This document shows positions 7,040 to 16,592 of a stretch of 64,000 bases of DNA, piece by piece. A model generated the notes under the pieces. It did no database searches. It was not told the origin of the DNA and worked only from the letters and a program-made list of their open reading frames with translations. Made by a program: the position numbers and the translations under genes. Within the stretch, counting starts at the first letter, position 1; every line of letters begins with the position of its first letter. Source of the stretch: CAZGUG01 sp964625335 (lineage in GTDB: Bacteria > Bacillota > Clostridia > Ch29); contig CAZVBE010000003.1 in the NCBI GenBank assembly GCA_964625335.1, positions 62,001 to 126,000 on the forward strand, given 5' to 3'.

Positions 7040-10000
7040 AAATCTCGGGACTTGCAATAAGAAGGCCTGTCACCACTACCATGTGCGTGCTGATAGTGAT
7101 ACTGCTGGGGGTTATATCCTTCGGGAATTTAGGCCTTGACCTGCTTCCCAATATCAGCTTTCCCATGGCAATAGTATCGGTTAACTACCCGGGAGCCGGA
7201 CCAATGGAGGTCGAATCCCTGGTGACAAAACCGCTTGAGTCGGTTGTTGGTACCGTGTCCAATATCAAGTCGGTATCTTCGGTTTCGGGCGAAGGCAACG
7301 CAACCGTAATGGTTGAGTTTGCCAGCGGCACCGATATGGATTTTGCCGCTCTTGACCTTAGGGAGAAAGTAGACCTTGTTAAGGGTGCACTGCCTGAGGG
7401 GACCGGATCTCCGATGATATTAAAGATGGACCCGAATATGATACCCATAGTCGAGACAGCCATTTCCAACGACGGGGACCTGGCAAGTCTTAAAAGCCTT
7501 GTGGACGATAACATAGTGCCAAGGCTCGAGCGGCTGGAAGGCGTGGCTGTTGTAGACATTTACGGCGGCAGGGATAGAGAGATAAAGGTAGAAGTATACC
7601 CCGAGAGACTGCAGGGATACGGCCTGTCGCTTGCCCATATCGTTCAGGCCCTCAGGGCCGAGAATCTTAACCTTCCCGGCGGGAGTGTAGACGACGGAAA
7701 CAAGCGGTATATATTAAGAACCACCGGCGAGTTTCAAAGTATCGCCGAGATTGGTGAAATACCGGTAGCGCTGCCTGCCGGCGGGGTGATAATGCTGGAG
7801 GATATAGCGGATATAGAGGATACCTTTAAGGAAGCTACCACCAGTATGACCACCGACGGAAAGGCTGCAATAGACCTTAGCGTAAGAAAGGAAAGCACCG
7901 CCAATTCGGTGCAGGTTGCCCGCAGGATAAATGCCGAGCTAGACCGGATAAAAAACGAATATTCCGAGATAGAAATCAAGACCATTGTGGATACGTCCAC
8001 CTTTATACAGCAGACAATAAACAATGTGGCAAAGATAGCCGTACTGGGAGGCCTGATGGCTATTACGGTGCTCTACCTGTTTCTTAGAAACTTCAGGACA
8101 ACGCTGATAATAGGTGCGGCAATACCCATATCTATAATAGCTACCTTTTCGCTGATATACTTCAACGGACTTACGCTGAACATGATATCGCTGGGAGGCC
8201 TGGCGCTGGGAGTGGGCATGCTGGTTGACAACTCGATAGTGGTACTCGAGAACATATTCCGGTACCGGCAGGAAGGCTACAGCAGGATTGATGCTGCCGA
8301 CAGGGGCAGCGACGAGATATCCATGGCGGTTGTGGCCTCGACACTGACCACGGTGGCGGTGTTTGCACCGGTGGTATTCGTCGAGGGGATTGCCGCAGAG
8401 TTATTCAGAGAGATGGCGCTGACGGTATCCTTTGCGCTGCTGGCATCCCTTGTGGTGGCACTGACGCTGGTGCCGATGCTCGCGTCAAAGTACCTGCGGG
8501 TATCACACAATGGAGAGAAAAAATTAAAGGTAAAATTTGTATCCAATGCCCTGGACGGGTGGAACAAAGGCTTTGGCAAACTGGACCGGATATACAGAAA
8601 GGTGCTCGCCTGGGCCCTTGGACACAGGAAGATAGCCTTATTAGGGCTGGTAGTGCTGTTTGTGGTATCGCTTCTTTCGGTTGCACTGGTGGGAGCCGAG
8701 TTCTTTCCCAGTATGGATCAGGGCTTTATAACTGTGAGTATCAGCCTTCCCAGGGGGACGGTGCTGGAAGAGACCTCAGCGACGGCCGACCGGGTAGAGG
8801 AAATGGTGGCCGCAGTCCCCGAGATGGAAGACGTGTTCGTGGTCCTTGGCTCGGGGGGCGCCATGGGCTCCCAGGTCAATACCTCTTCGGCCATAATATA
8901 CGGAAAACTGGTTGATTTAAGTGAAAGGGACAGGAGCACCTTTGAAGTTGCTGATTACTTAAGGCAGCAGGTTGCGGACATAGCCGGGGCGGAAGTTTCG
9001 GTTGAGTCCATGGCCATGGGCGGTTTTTCCACCGGCGGCGCACCGGTAAACATTCAGATCAAGGGAGACGACCTGGCCGAGCTGGCTGTTATTGCCGAGG
9101 ACTTAAAGGGTATTGTTCAAAACGTTGAAGGTACAAGGGAAACCGTTTCTTCCCTTGACGAAGGCAAGCCGGAGGCAAGGATAGCGGTGGACCGGAACAG
9201 GGCTTCCATTTACGGGCTGAACGTATCCTCCATAGCTGCTGCTGTGCAGGGCTCGGTGGACGGACAGGTTGCGTCAAGGTATAGAATGGGCGGAGACGAG
9301 ATTGACATAAGGGTTGGCCTTAAGTCGGAAAGTGCAGGCAATCTGCAGAACCTGGGGAATATAATCATAACCTCCCCGGCAGGATTCCAGGTACCCCTTG
9401 AAGAGGTGGCCGACGTGGTCATAGAAGAGGGTCCAAGCAGCATAAACAGGGCCGACCAGGTAAGGGTTGTTTCGGTTAGCTCGGGTATATTCGGCAGAGA
9501 CCTAAACAGTGTTATGCGGGATATTCAGGCAGGTATAAAGCAGTATCCGCTGGCCGAAGGATATGTGATTGAATACGGTGGGGAGAACCAGGAAATGGTG
9601 GAGGCATTTTCAAGCCTTGCAAAGGCCCTTGCACTGGCCATAGTGCTGGTGTATATGATTATGGCTTCGCAGTTTGAATCGCTGGTATATCCCTTTATAA
9701 TAATGTTTGCGGTACCCTTTGCACTGACCGGTGCCGTAGGCGGGCTGGTACTGACCGGACGTTCGCTCAGCGTGCCTGCCTTCCTGGGTATTATAATGCT
9801 GTCGGGTATCGTTGTAAACAATGCAATAGTTCTGGTGGACTATATCAATACCTTAAGGTCGGGGGGCGCAGAAAGGAACGAGGCCATACTTAAAGCCGGG
9901 CCGGTGAGGCTGCGGCCCATACTCATGACCTCGATGACTACCATGCTGGGGCTTCTGCCTATGGCCATCGGCCTGGGGGAAGGGGCGGAGGTTCAGGCTC

Positions 10001-10158
10001 CGCTTGCCACCGCCGTCATAGGAGGGCTGCTGTTTTCCACCGTTTTGACGCTGGTGGTTATACCGGTCATGTACACGATGGTGGATGACCTGGGCAATAA
10101 AGTCCGGGGCAGGTTTTCAAGAAAGCCAAAGGATATAGCGGAGCAGGCGAACAAGTAA
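7036..10158 (+). CDS. RND-family efflux pump (AcrB/HAE1-like)
   Basis: The 1040-residue product has the RND plan: one N-terminal membrane helix, a large porter loop, six helices, a second large loop and five C-terminal helices. The start ISGLAIRRPVTTTMCVLIVI is typical. TM4 carries GVGMLVDNSIVVLENIF: one of the two paired proton-relay Asp residues of AcrB is present and the second is Asn. TM10 carries GIVVNNAIVLVDYIN, with Asn at the place of the AcrB Lys. These changes are seen in other non-proteobacterial RND pumps. The length equals that of typical HAE1 pumps. It uses the ion gradient to extrude drugs or lipophilic compounds. Confidence 0.95.
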   Translation: MKISGLAIRRPVTTTMCVLIVILLGVISFGNLGLDLLPNISFPMAIVSVNYPGAGPMEVESLVTKPLESVVGTVSNIKSVSSVSGEGNATVMVEFASGTDMDFAALDLREKVDLVKGALPEGTGSPMILKMDPNMIPIVETAISNDGDLASLKSLVDDNIVPRLERLEGVAVVDIYGGRDREIKVEVYPERLQGYGLSLAHIVQALRAENLNLPGGSVDDGNKRYILRTTGEFQSIAEIGEIPVALPAGGVIMLEDIADIEDTFKEATTSMTTDGKAAIDLSVRKESTANSVQVARRINAELDRIKNEYSEIEIKTIVDTSTFIQQTINNVAKIAVLGGLMAITVLYLFLRNFRTTLIIGAAIPISIIATFSLIYFNGLTLNMISLGGLALGVGMLVDNSIVVLENIFRYRQEGYSRIDAADRGSDEISMAVVASTLTTVAVFAPVVFVEGIAAELFREMALTVSFALLASLVVALTLVPMLASKYLRVSHNGEKKLKVKFVSNALDGWNKGFGKLDRIYRKVLAWALGHRKIALLGLVVLFVVSLLSVALVGAEFFPSMDQGFITVSISLPRGTVLEETSATADRVEEMVAAVPEMEDVFVVLGSGGAMGSQVNTSSAIIYGKLVDLSERDRSTFEVADYLRQQVADIAGAEVSVESMAMGGFSTGGAPVNIQIKGDDLAELAVIAEDLKGIVQNVEGTRETVSSLDEGKPEARIAVDRNRASIYGLNVSSIAAAVQGSVDGQVASRYRMGGDEIDIRVGLKSESAGNLQNLGNIIITSPAGFQVPLEEVADVVIEEGPSSINRADQVRVVSVSSGIFGRDLNSVMRDIQAGIKQYPLAEGYVIEYGGENQEMVEAFSSLAKALALAIVLVYMIMASQFESLVYPFIIMFAVPFALTGAVGGLVLTGRSLSVPAFLGIIMLSGIVVNNAIVLVDYINTLRSGGAERNEAILKAGPVRLRPILMTSMTTMLGLLPMAIGLGEGAEVQAPLATAVIGGLLFSTVLTLVVIPVMYTMVDDLGNKVRGRFSRKPKDIAEQANK

Positions 10159-10180
10159 CCAAGGTAACTAACCAGTGTAA

Positions 10181-10254
10181 CCAAGGGGACGGTTCTTGGT
10201 AACCAAGGGGACGGTTCTTGTGGACTCGCATAACCAGAGGGACGGAGTTTTTGT
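10181..10254. repeat. Dispersed GGGACGGTTCTT repeats, three short copies
   Basis: Copies at 10181-10202 and 10203-10223 read CCAAGGGGACGGTTCTTG(G/T), and a degenerate one at 10234-10254 reads CCAGAGGGACGGAGTTTTTG. They belong to the same family as the elements at 18609, 22525, 30275 and 44554. The 368-base stretch between the RND pump and the TolC-like gene is almost entirely repeats. Confidence 0.75.
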
Positions 10255-10377
10255 CATCCTGAGCGTGTCAGTTGTCATCATGAGCGGAGCGAAGGATCTT
10301 TCTCCAAGCAAGATTCTTCACTACGTTCAGAATGACAGAAGCAAGATTCTTCGAGCTTTGCCCTCAGAATGACAGAT
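10251..10377. repeat. TGTCAT...ATGACA-type dispersed repeat
   Basis: A block bounded by TGTCATCATGAGCGGAGCG at 10273 and CAGAATGACA ending at 10337 has inverted TGTCAT/ATGACA ends and an interior with AAGGATCTT and AAGATTCTTC. A partial copy precedes it (10251-10271) and another half copy follows (10340-10376). The same 'GTCATCCTGAGCG...GAATGACA' element occurs in many unrelated bacterial genomes. Confidence 0.75.
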
Positions 10378-10415
10378 AAAAGAAGTGATACAATTGATAC
10401 GTTGTATATAGTGCT

Positions 10416-10510
10416 TAGCACCTAGAACCTAGAACCTAATGACTGTGATCTGTGGCTCGGAGGCTTGACCCTGACGCCTATGAACTACGAGCTACCAACT
10501 ATGAACTAAT
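10416..10510 (+). repeat. Short AT-rich pseudo-tandem repeats
   Basis: ACCTAGAACCTAGAACCTAA lies at about 10420-10439, and a run of TATGAACTACGAGCTACC/AACTATGAACTAAT follows at about 10479-10510, just before the ribosome-binding site of the TolC-like gene. These heptamer-like repeats may be remnants of expansion. No function is apparent. Confidence 0.5.
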
Positions 10511-10526
10511 AAGGAGGTTAACGCTT

Positions 10527-11693
10527 ATGAAAAGAAAGCTATTCGCAGTGATTTTGTGCCTTGTTACCGCCTGCGCCCTATTTACTTCCGCCGGCGCCGA
10601 TGAAGCACAGGAAACCACGGCCTATTCACTGCAGCAGGCGGTGGACTACGCACTGGAAAACAGCGCCGCGATAAAGCTAAGCCATACGGCGGTTGACAAG
10701 GCGGAGGTTGGGTACAGGGAGGCCAAGAGCGCCTATGACAAGGCGGATAAGATTTCCGGGGCGCAAAGAAGAGCAATGATGGCCGAGGGTATAGTCATAT
10801 CAGCTGATGCGATGTTTGAGAACTATAAGATGGACGAGGGGTATTACAAAGAAATGGCGGATATGGGTAGAACTATCGCGAAAGCGGGCAGGGAACAGAC
10901 GGTTGAAACAGTAAAAATGGCGGTACAAAACGCGTATTTCAACCTTTTATTTGCTGCCGACAAGGTAGAAATCCAAAAGAGCATGCTGGATTCCGCCAAG
11001 GAAGATATGGACATTGCCGATAAAAAGTACGAGCTGGGCATGGTGTCCCAGGTGGATGTGCTGTCGGGTGAAGCCGCCCTTGAGAGCGCAAGGCTTGGGT
11101 ATAACACCGCGCTGCGGGATTTGGAATACCAGCGGATGTCATTTAACAAAACCCTTGGGCTGCCGCTCAAGACCGAGGTGGAGCTTACCGACAGGCTAGG
11201 GTTCGAAGAACCCGATGAGGCGGACCTGGATGAAACAGTGGCCCTCGCCCTTGAAAACAGGTATGAGATAATAGCGGCGAAGGAGCAGTACCGGGTGAAT
11301 GAATTTAACCACAAGCTCACTTTGGGCTGGTATCCCGAAGGCACCTTTGTCACAAGACAGGCGAGGTATGAGATGGAAAACAGCCATCACAAACTGGTAA
11401 ACACCGAGCAGGATGTGGAGCTGTCGGTCAGGAAGGCGTATATGGATATGCACAGCGCCTATGAAAGCATAGGGGTTCTGGGCAAAAACGTGGAAAGGCT
11501 TGAGAAGGCGTACGATATTGCCAGGCTCCGGTATGATACAGGCATGGCAACCAGCCAGGAAGTGGTTAATGCCTTGAATGCTTTAAACGATATAAAGTTG
11601 CAGCACCTGCAGGCGATACACGGGTACAACCTGGCGAAGGTACAGTTTGAAGCCTCAGGCGGTATAGGCATAGCCGCCGCCGGCGGTTATTAG
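10527..11693 (+). CDS. TolC-like outer membrane efflux family protein
   Basis: The 388-residue product has a signal peptide (basic MKRK, hydrophobic core to about residue 20, then SAGADEA) and two copies of the OEP/TolC unit, recognisable from YSLQQAVDYALENSAAIKLS (about 36), AVQNAYFNLLFAADKVEI (about 135), LDETVALALENRYEIIAA (about 240) and DVELSVRKAYMDMHSAYE (about 305). Length is somewhat below typical TolC (430-490), and little beta-barrel sequence is visible in the first half. The start is ATG 10527, eight bases after AAGGAGG; an upstream in-frame ATG lies in repeats. In a Gram-positive-type cell its placement is unclear. Confidence 0.88.
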   Translation: MKRKLFAVILCLVTACALFTSAGADEAQETTAYSLQQAVDYALENSAAIKLSHTAVDKAEVGYREAKSAYDKADKISGAQRRAMMAEGIVISADAMFENYKMDEGYYKEMADMGRTIAKAGREQTVETVKMAVQNAYFNLLFAADKVEIQKSMLDSAKEDMDIADKKYELGMVSQVDVLSGEAALESARLGYNTALRDLEYQRMSFNKTLGLPLKTEVELTDRLGFEEPDEADLDETVALALENRYEIIAAKEQYRVNEFNHKLTLGWYPEGTFVTRQARYEMENSHHKLVNTEQDVELSVRKAYMDMHSAYESIGVLGKNVERLEKAYDIARLRYDTGMATSQEVVNALNALNDIKLQHLQAIHGYNLAKVQFEASGGIGIAAAGGY

Positions 11694-11723
11694 GACTGAA
11701 ATCGGAACAGGAGGAACAAAGTC

Positions 11724-12293
11724 ATGGCTGATATTACCAAGAGGGAGCAGATACTGGCAGCGGCCGCCGGTATATTCGGCGAGACCGGTTATCACGGTGC
11801 CAAGGTTGAAGACATTGCTGTTCGGGCTGGGATAGGCAAGGGAACGATATACGAATATTTCAGCAGCAAGAAGGAGCTGTTCGAAGAGACAATATTCCAT
11901 ACACTTGAAGGTTCCTTTATACAGGCAACCGACTGCGTCAACAAGAAACGCGACCCCATTGAAAAGCTTAAGGTCTTAATTGACCTGCAGGTTTCACTGC
12001 TGGAGAAGGATGGAAGCACCGCGACTTTGTTCATGAAAAATTCGGGGGACATACAAACGGAAATGCTGGAGCGGTTGATAGAATATCGGGAAAAGGTACT
12101 GGACTTTATTAGCGGCATAATTGAAGAAGGTATTGAAAGCGGAGTTTTCAGGCAGGTGGATTCTTACCTCGCAGCTGTTTTGTTCATGGGAGTGATGCAG
12201 GAGGCGGCGGCAGTAAGCTGCAGCGGTTTAAAGATAGGCGACAGGACATTGGATACCATGATAGATTATATGATAAACGGCATCGGGACATAA
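11724..12293 (+). CDS. TetR/AcrR-family transcriptional regulator
   Basis: The 189-residue product has the TetR N-terminal helix-turn-helix (REQILAAAAGIF, VEDIAVRAGIGKGTIYEYF, about residues 6-50), followed by an all-helical ligand-binding domain. It lies 30 bases after the TolC-like gene and ends the RND operon at a strong terminator. The arrangement suggests an autoregulated repressor acting on the palindrome at 5838-5860 and released by pump substrates. The ligand cannot be deduced. Confidence 0.93.
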   Translation: MADITKREQILAAAAGIFGETGYHGAKVEDIAVRAGIGKGTIYEYFSSKKELFEETIFHTLEGSFIQATDCVNKKRDPIEKLKVLIDLQVSLLEKDGSTATLFMKNSGDIQTEMLERLIEYREKVLDFISGIIEEGIESGVFRQVDSYLAAVLFMGVMQEAAAVSCSGLKIGDRTLDTMIDYMINGIGT

Positions 12294-12306
12294 ACTAAAA
12301 ATCACG

Positions 12307-12337
12307 CAGCAGGGCAGAGTCCCCTGCTGTTTTTTTG
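12307..12337 (+). terminator. Intrinsic terminator of the RND operon
   Basis: CAGCAGGG (12307-12314) and CCCTGCTG (12322-12329) form an eight-base stem with a seven-base loop, followed by a run of seven T. It closes the transcript from 5838. Confidence 0.9.
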
Positions 12338-12462
12338 TTGTTTTACGTATAATTTAGAAGGTTGCAGGATTTAAAGGGTAAATGTCGAAAATAACAGCAG
12401 GGCTTGACAAATATGGGCTAAATGGCGAATACTGCCTGGAGAGAAAGGAGCGGAAGGAGCCT

Positions 12463-14172
12463 ATGCGCAGTTTCAGAAGCAAAATAGCGGTAAGCTTTAT
12501 ATTGCTGGTGCTGCTGGTTTCGTTGATTTTCGGGGTAATATCCGTAAGAAACATGAAGCTGGAAGTGGAGAGCCTGGCGGCGAAAAAACTTGATGCCGAT
12601 GTTTCGCTTATCAACTATATGTTTGAGTTCCAGTATTCGGGCTACTGGAGAATAGATAAAAGTGCCGGCGGTGAAGGCGTCCTGTACAAAGGGTATTATA
12701 ATATGTACAACAATTTGCACCTTATAGATACCATAAGCAGCCTTACAGACGGCGCCATGGTGTCCATATATCAAAGTGACAGTATAATTGCCACAAACAT
12801 CACCGACAACGAGGGCAAAAGGATAGTGGGCTCTTTACTGGAGGATCAGGGCATCCTTGGCAGAGTACTTGAGGAGGGAGAATCCTATTCAGGCAATTCA
12901 TATATAGGGGACGAGGAATATCTGTGCTATTATCATCCGCTGAAAAGTTCCGAAGACCAGGTGGTAGGAATGCTTTTCGTCGGTATGCCGACCAAGGATT
13001 ACACCCAGTCGATAAACAGATTTCTGGTTAACTTGTGCCTGTGGGGGCTGGGCGGCGTGGCTGCAGCCATATTGATTGCATATTTGATTTCGGGGTCGAT
13101 AGTGGGTCCGGTAAAACATATCATCGGTGCGGTGGATGCGGCGTCATCCGGAGATCTAACAGTCAGGGCTGAAATTAATTCCTCCGACGAGCTTGGCAAG
13201 CTGGGTCGGGATTTTAACGGTATGCTGGACGCGCTCAGGGCGTTTATGCAGGGGGTGCAGGATGCCGTAATGAAGGTATCCGGCTATTCGGAAGCCTTGG
13301 CTACAGCATCCCAGGAGACATCGGCTTCAAGCCAGCAGATGGCGACCAGCGTGCAGGAAATGGCGCAAAAGACTTCGCTGCAGTTTGAAAGAACCGTCCG
13401 GGGCAAGGAGCTGACCGGGGATATATCGGTAAAGATAAAGGAAGCTGCCGACCAGATGGAGGCCATTTTAGAGAATTCCCAGAGAATCAAGGGAAGCACC
13501 GACAAGGGGATAAGTATTGTGGAGCAGCTTCAGCAAAGGAATGAAGACAGCAACAGGGCCAATGGGGAAATTAAAGAAGTATTCGTAAGCCTTGAAGACA
13601 GCACCAGGAGCATTGACGGAATAATAGGCGATATTGACGAAATTGCGGCGCAGACCAATCTGCTGGCCCTTAACGCTGCCATAGAAGCGGCCAGGGCAGG
13701 CGAAGCGGGCAGGGGGTTTGCCGTTGTCGCCGAGGAGGTAAGAAAGCTTGCGGATGACAGCCTTAAGGCAACATCAGAGGTAAAGGCCATCGTGTCAAAC
13801 ATCAGGGTAAATATGAAAAGCGCCCAGGATGCCGTGAATACTGGCCAGGAGGTGGCCGGTCAGCAGAATTCGGCAGTGAGTGAAACGATAGAGTTCTTTA
13901 AGAATATTGCTTCGGATGTGGACAGTGTGGTAAGAAACATACGGGAAATATCCGATAACTCCCGCAACATCAATGTAAGCAAGGAGGACCTTGTCAGCCA
14001 GATCAACGAGGTGTCTGCGCTGGCCGATGAACTGGCCTCCTCGGCGGGGCAGATTGCGTCGGTTACCCAGCAGCAGGCGGCCTCGTCACAACAGCTTGCG
14101 GAAACCTCAGGCCAGATGGAAGGCCTTGTTATGGAGCTCGAAAGGGCTTTGAGCAAATATAAGTTGAAATAG
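12463..14172 (+). CDS. Methyl-accepting chemotaxis protein
   Basis: The product of about 569 residues has a first membrane segment (about 10-30), an extracytoplasmic Cache-type sensor domain (about 35-190, ending near GMLFVGMPTKDY), a second membrane segment (about 197-220), a HAMP domain (SGSIVGPVKHIIGAVDAASS onward) and a long signalling coiled coil. The conserved hairpin tip is present (EIAAQTNLLALNAAIEAARA). ATG 12463 is preceded by GGAAGGAG; an earlier ATG at 12382 has no ribosome-binding site. It should pass signals to CheA/CheW. The Cache domain suggests a small organic-acid ligand; the ligand is not identifiable. Confidence 0.95.
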   Translation: MRSFRSKIAVSFILLVLLVSLIFGVISVRNMKLEVESLAAKKLDADVSLINYMFEFQYSGYWRIDKSAGGEGVLYKGYYNMYNNLHLIDTISSLTDGAMVSIYQSDSIIATNITDNEGKRIVGSLLEDQGILGRVLEEGESYSGNSYIGDEEYLCYYHPLKSSEDQVVGMLFVGMPTKDYTQSINRFLVNLCLWGLGGVAAAILIAYLISGSIVGPVKHIIGAVDAASSGDLTVRAEINSSDELGKLGRDFNGMLDALRAFMQGVQDAVMKVSGYSEALATASQETSASSQQMATSVQEMAQKTSLQFERTVRGKELTGDISVKIKEAADQMEAILENSQRIKGSTDKGISIVEQLQQRNEDSNRANGEIKEVFVSLEDSTRSIDGIIGDIDEIAAQTNLLALNAAIEAARAGEAGRGFAVVAEEVRKLADDSLKATSEVKAIVSNIRVNMKSAQDAVNTGQEVAGQQNSAVSETIEFFKNIASDVDSVVRNIREISDNSRNINVSKEDLVSQINEVSALADELASSAGQIASVTQQQAASSQQLAETSGQMEGLVMELERALSKYKLK

Positions 14173-14186
14173 GCAAAGGTCAACGG

Positions 14187-14213
14187 GAGGCGGGCAAACC
14201 GCCTCTTTTTTTA
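14187..14213 (+). terminator. Intrinsic terminator after the chemoreceptor gene
   Basis: GAGGCGG (14187-14193) pairs with CCGCCTC (14199-14205), followed by seven T. Confidence 0.9.
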
Positions 14214-14322
14214 AATTTCATTAAATTACCAATAAAACTACCCCCTTATAATGGAATTGGTGTGCGAATATATATAACAAAGCGAGACTTACATAACAAT
14301 AAAATTACAAGGAGGAGCGCAC

Positions 14323-16581
14323 ATGAAAAGACTAATAGCGTTGACAATGGTTATTGTACTGGTATTGGGGGTTTCGGTGACAGGGTTCGCGGCCCCGAAC
14401 TGGAAGCAGCAGGGAGGCCTGCCGCCGGGGATTCAGAAGAAGGTAACCCTATCTTCGTTTACCAATCTGCTTGACCTTGACATAGTTCCATGGGCAAAAA
14501 ATGCGATGGAAAAGATGTCTGTAAAGGGTTTGATAAAGGGTTACGGAGACAACACTTTCAAGCCCAATTCTTCGGTTTCCCAGCTTGAGGCGATAATAAT
14601 GGCTCTGAGGATAATGGGCTGGGAGGATAGAGCAGTTAATGCAAACACATTGACGTCCAAGTACAGAGGATCAAAACTCGATCCCTGGTCCTACGGCTAT
14701 GTAAATGTTGCCTACGAAAAGGGAATTCTGGACGAAGTGGATTTGATGTATTTCAACCCCAACTCGGCTGCCAAACGCTGGGAGGTAGCCAAGTACTTTG
14801 TAAGGGCCCTGGGGAAAGAGGATGAGGCCGAGGACCACATGAGGGATAAGCTGGATTTCAAGGATTACACTGCCATCCCGGTAGGAGCCGTAGGGTATAT
14901 TTACGTGATGAACGATTTGGGGCTAATGGTAGGAAATGCCGACGGGACCTTTAACCCCAACAAGTCTGTATCAAGGGCTGAAATGGCGGTTCTCCTCGAA
15001 CGTATAGACGGCAAAGTGGACAGGGATAACGACGGAAACGAAATATACGGAAGAGTAGTTGAGCTTGATACAAGAGACTATGAATTAAAGCTTGATGTGG
15101 ACGGTAAACAGAAATGGTATGAGGGTATCGAAGGGGTAGCCATTTACCATGAAGGCGATTATTTGGATTTTGATAGGCTCAGCAGGGGAGACTATGTGGA
15201 AATTCTGCTTAACAGCAGCGGAAAGGTCATATTCATAGAACTCAAGGACGAAGAGGAAGATAAACTCATTACCGACTACAGGGGCGAGGTAAGGGATATA
15301 GATGCAAGAGCCAGGGAAATCACCATAAAGACCGGCACCGCTATATTCATATTTACCGTCACGTCCAACGCCGATATCCGGCTGAACGGAAAGGATGCTG
15401 AACTTAAGGATATTGAAGTCGGGGATACCGTGAGGCTGAAGGTTGACGACAGACACAGGGTCATAAGGCTGGACGCCAAGGGCGACCATGAGGTAGATGA
15501 TGGAGAGACAGAAGAAGTTGAGGGTACCATACACGCCATTACCCTTGGCAGGGTGAAGGGGATTACCATCAAACTGGACAGCGGAAGGCTGCGGACTTAC
15601 AATGTGGATTCAGATACTGATATTACCCTTAACGGCAGAACCGCAGATCTTGAAGACCTCAAAGAGGATATGAAAGTTGAAGCTGTGGCTAAGGACGGTA
15701 CAGCTGTAACAATCGATGCCGAAACCGTTGATAAAATAAGGGAAGTGGAAGGCACCATATACAGGGTGGATGACACAAGGATAAGGGTGAAGTCAGGCAG
15801 CTCTTACACTACCTTTGAAATAGACGACGATACATTGGTTTACCTGGACGGCAAAAGGGCCGAAGCTGACGACTTAATGGTGGATATGCCGGTTATCGTT
15901 AGGTACAGGGGAGACACGGCCCTGAGAATACAGGCCGAAAGCCTTGAGCAGGAGCTGGAAGGAGTAATAACCAGGATTAACAGCAAAGACGGCACAATAG
16001 AGGTGAAGGTGGGCAGCTCCTACCGTACCATTAATACAAACAGGTATACCGTGATAAGGGTGAACGGCAAAAGCGCTGCTTTTGGAGACCTGGCGGTGAA
16101 TATGAAGGTTGCCGTAAGACACAGGGCCATGCTGGCGATCAGGATCCAGGCGTCGGATGATGTGACGGAGACAGAGGGCATTATAACTGCCGTAAGCACC
16201 CGAAACAACAGCATTACGTTGGAAGTAGGCCGCAGGACCTATACCTATTCCGTCGAGAATGCGGACATTTATGTGGAAGGCAGCCGTGCCGGCATACGAG
16301 ACCTTGTGGTCGGGATGAACGCAGAACTCGAGATTGTTAACGGCAATACAGTCAGCAGGGTGGATGCACAGCTTGAGAAAGTGGAAGGGGCCGTGGTATC
16401 GGTCGATACCGGTGATATGAAGATTACCCTGAAGCTGTACGACATAAATGTGACCTATGAACTGGACGGGGATGTTGAGGTAGAGCTTGACGGAGAAGAG
16501 GCCGAACTTGAGGATATAGAGAGAAGGACCCAGGTGGAGCTGACATTTGACGACGGTTATGTCGTGCTTATCAAAGGATAA
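14323..16581 (+). CDS. S-layer-homology protein with seven beta-type repeats
   Basis: The 752-residue product has a signal peptide (MKRLIALTMVIVLVLGVSV, cleavage near GFAAP) and three SLH domains (about 45-240; for example VKGLIKGYGDNTFKPNSSVS and LGLMVGNADGTFNPNKSVSR), which bind pyruvylated secondary wall polymer. The rest is about seven modules of 65-75 residues, several opening with (V/L/T)EG(T/V/I)I and carrying a D(I/L)xLNGK-like motif. The modules look like small beta barrels. It is followed by its own terminator and by a paralogue at 16730. ATG 14323 has AAGGAGG upstream. It is probably a structural envelope protein. Confidence 0.9.
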   Translation: MKRLIALTMVIVLVLGVSVTGFAAPNWKQQGGLPPGIQKKVTLSSFTNLLDLDIVPWAKNAMEKMSVKGLIKGYGDNTFKPNSSVSQLEAIIMALRIMGWEDRAVNANTLTSKYRGSKLDPWSYGYVNVAYEKGILDEVDLMYFNPNSAAKRWEVAKYFVRALGKEDEAEDHMRDKLDFKDYTAIPVGAVGYIYVMNDLGLMVGNADGTFNPNKSVSRAEMAVLLERIDGKVDRDNDGNEIYGRVVELDTRDYELKLDVDGKQKWYEGIEGVAIYHEGDYLDFDRLSRGDYVEILLNSSGKVIFIELKDEEEDKLITDYRGEVRDIDARAREITIKTGTAIFIFTVTSNADIRLNGKDAELKDIEVGDTVRLKVDDRHRVIRLDAKGDHEVDDGETEEVEGTIHAITLGRVKGITIKLDSGRLRTYNVDSDTDITLNGRTADLEDLKEDMKVEAVAKDGTAVTIDAETVDKIREVEGTIYRVDDTRIRVKSGSSYTTFEIDDDTLVYLDGKRAEADDLMVDMPVIVRYRGDTALRIQAESLEQELEGVITRINSKDGTIEVKVGSSYRTINTNRYTVIRVNGKSAAFGDLAVNMKVAVRHRAMLAIRIQASDDVTETEGIITAVSTRNNSITLEVGRRTYTYSVENADIYVEGSRAGIRDLVVGMNAELEIVNGNTVSRVDAQLEKVEGAVVSVDTGDMKITLKLYDINVTYELDGDVEVELDGEEAELEDIERRTQVELTFDDGYVVLIKG

Positions 16582-16592
16582 TCAGACAGTTT

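Noticed and set aside
10452..10526. Upstream ATG extension of the TolC-like protein
   Set aside because: The extension reads through pseudo-tandem repeats and would put 25 residues in front of a clear signal peptide; ATG 10527 has AAGGAGG.
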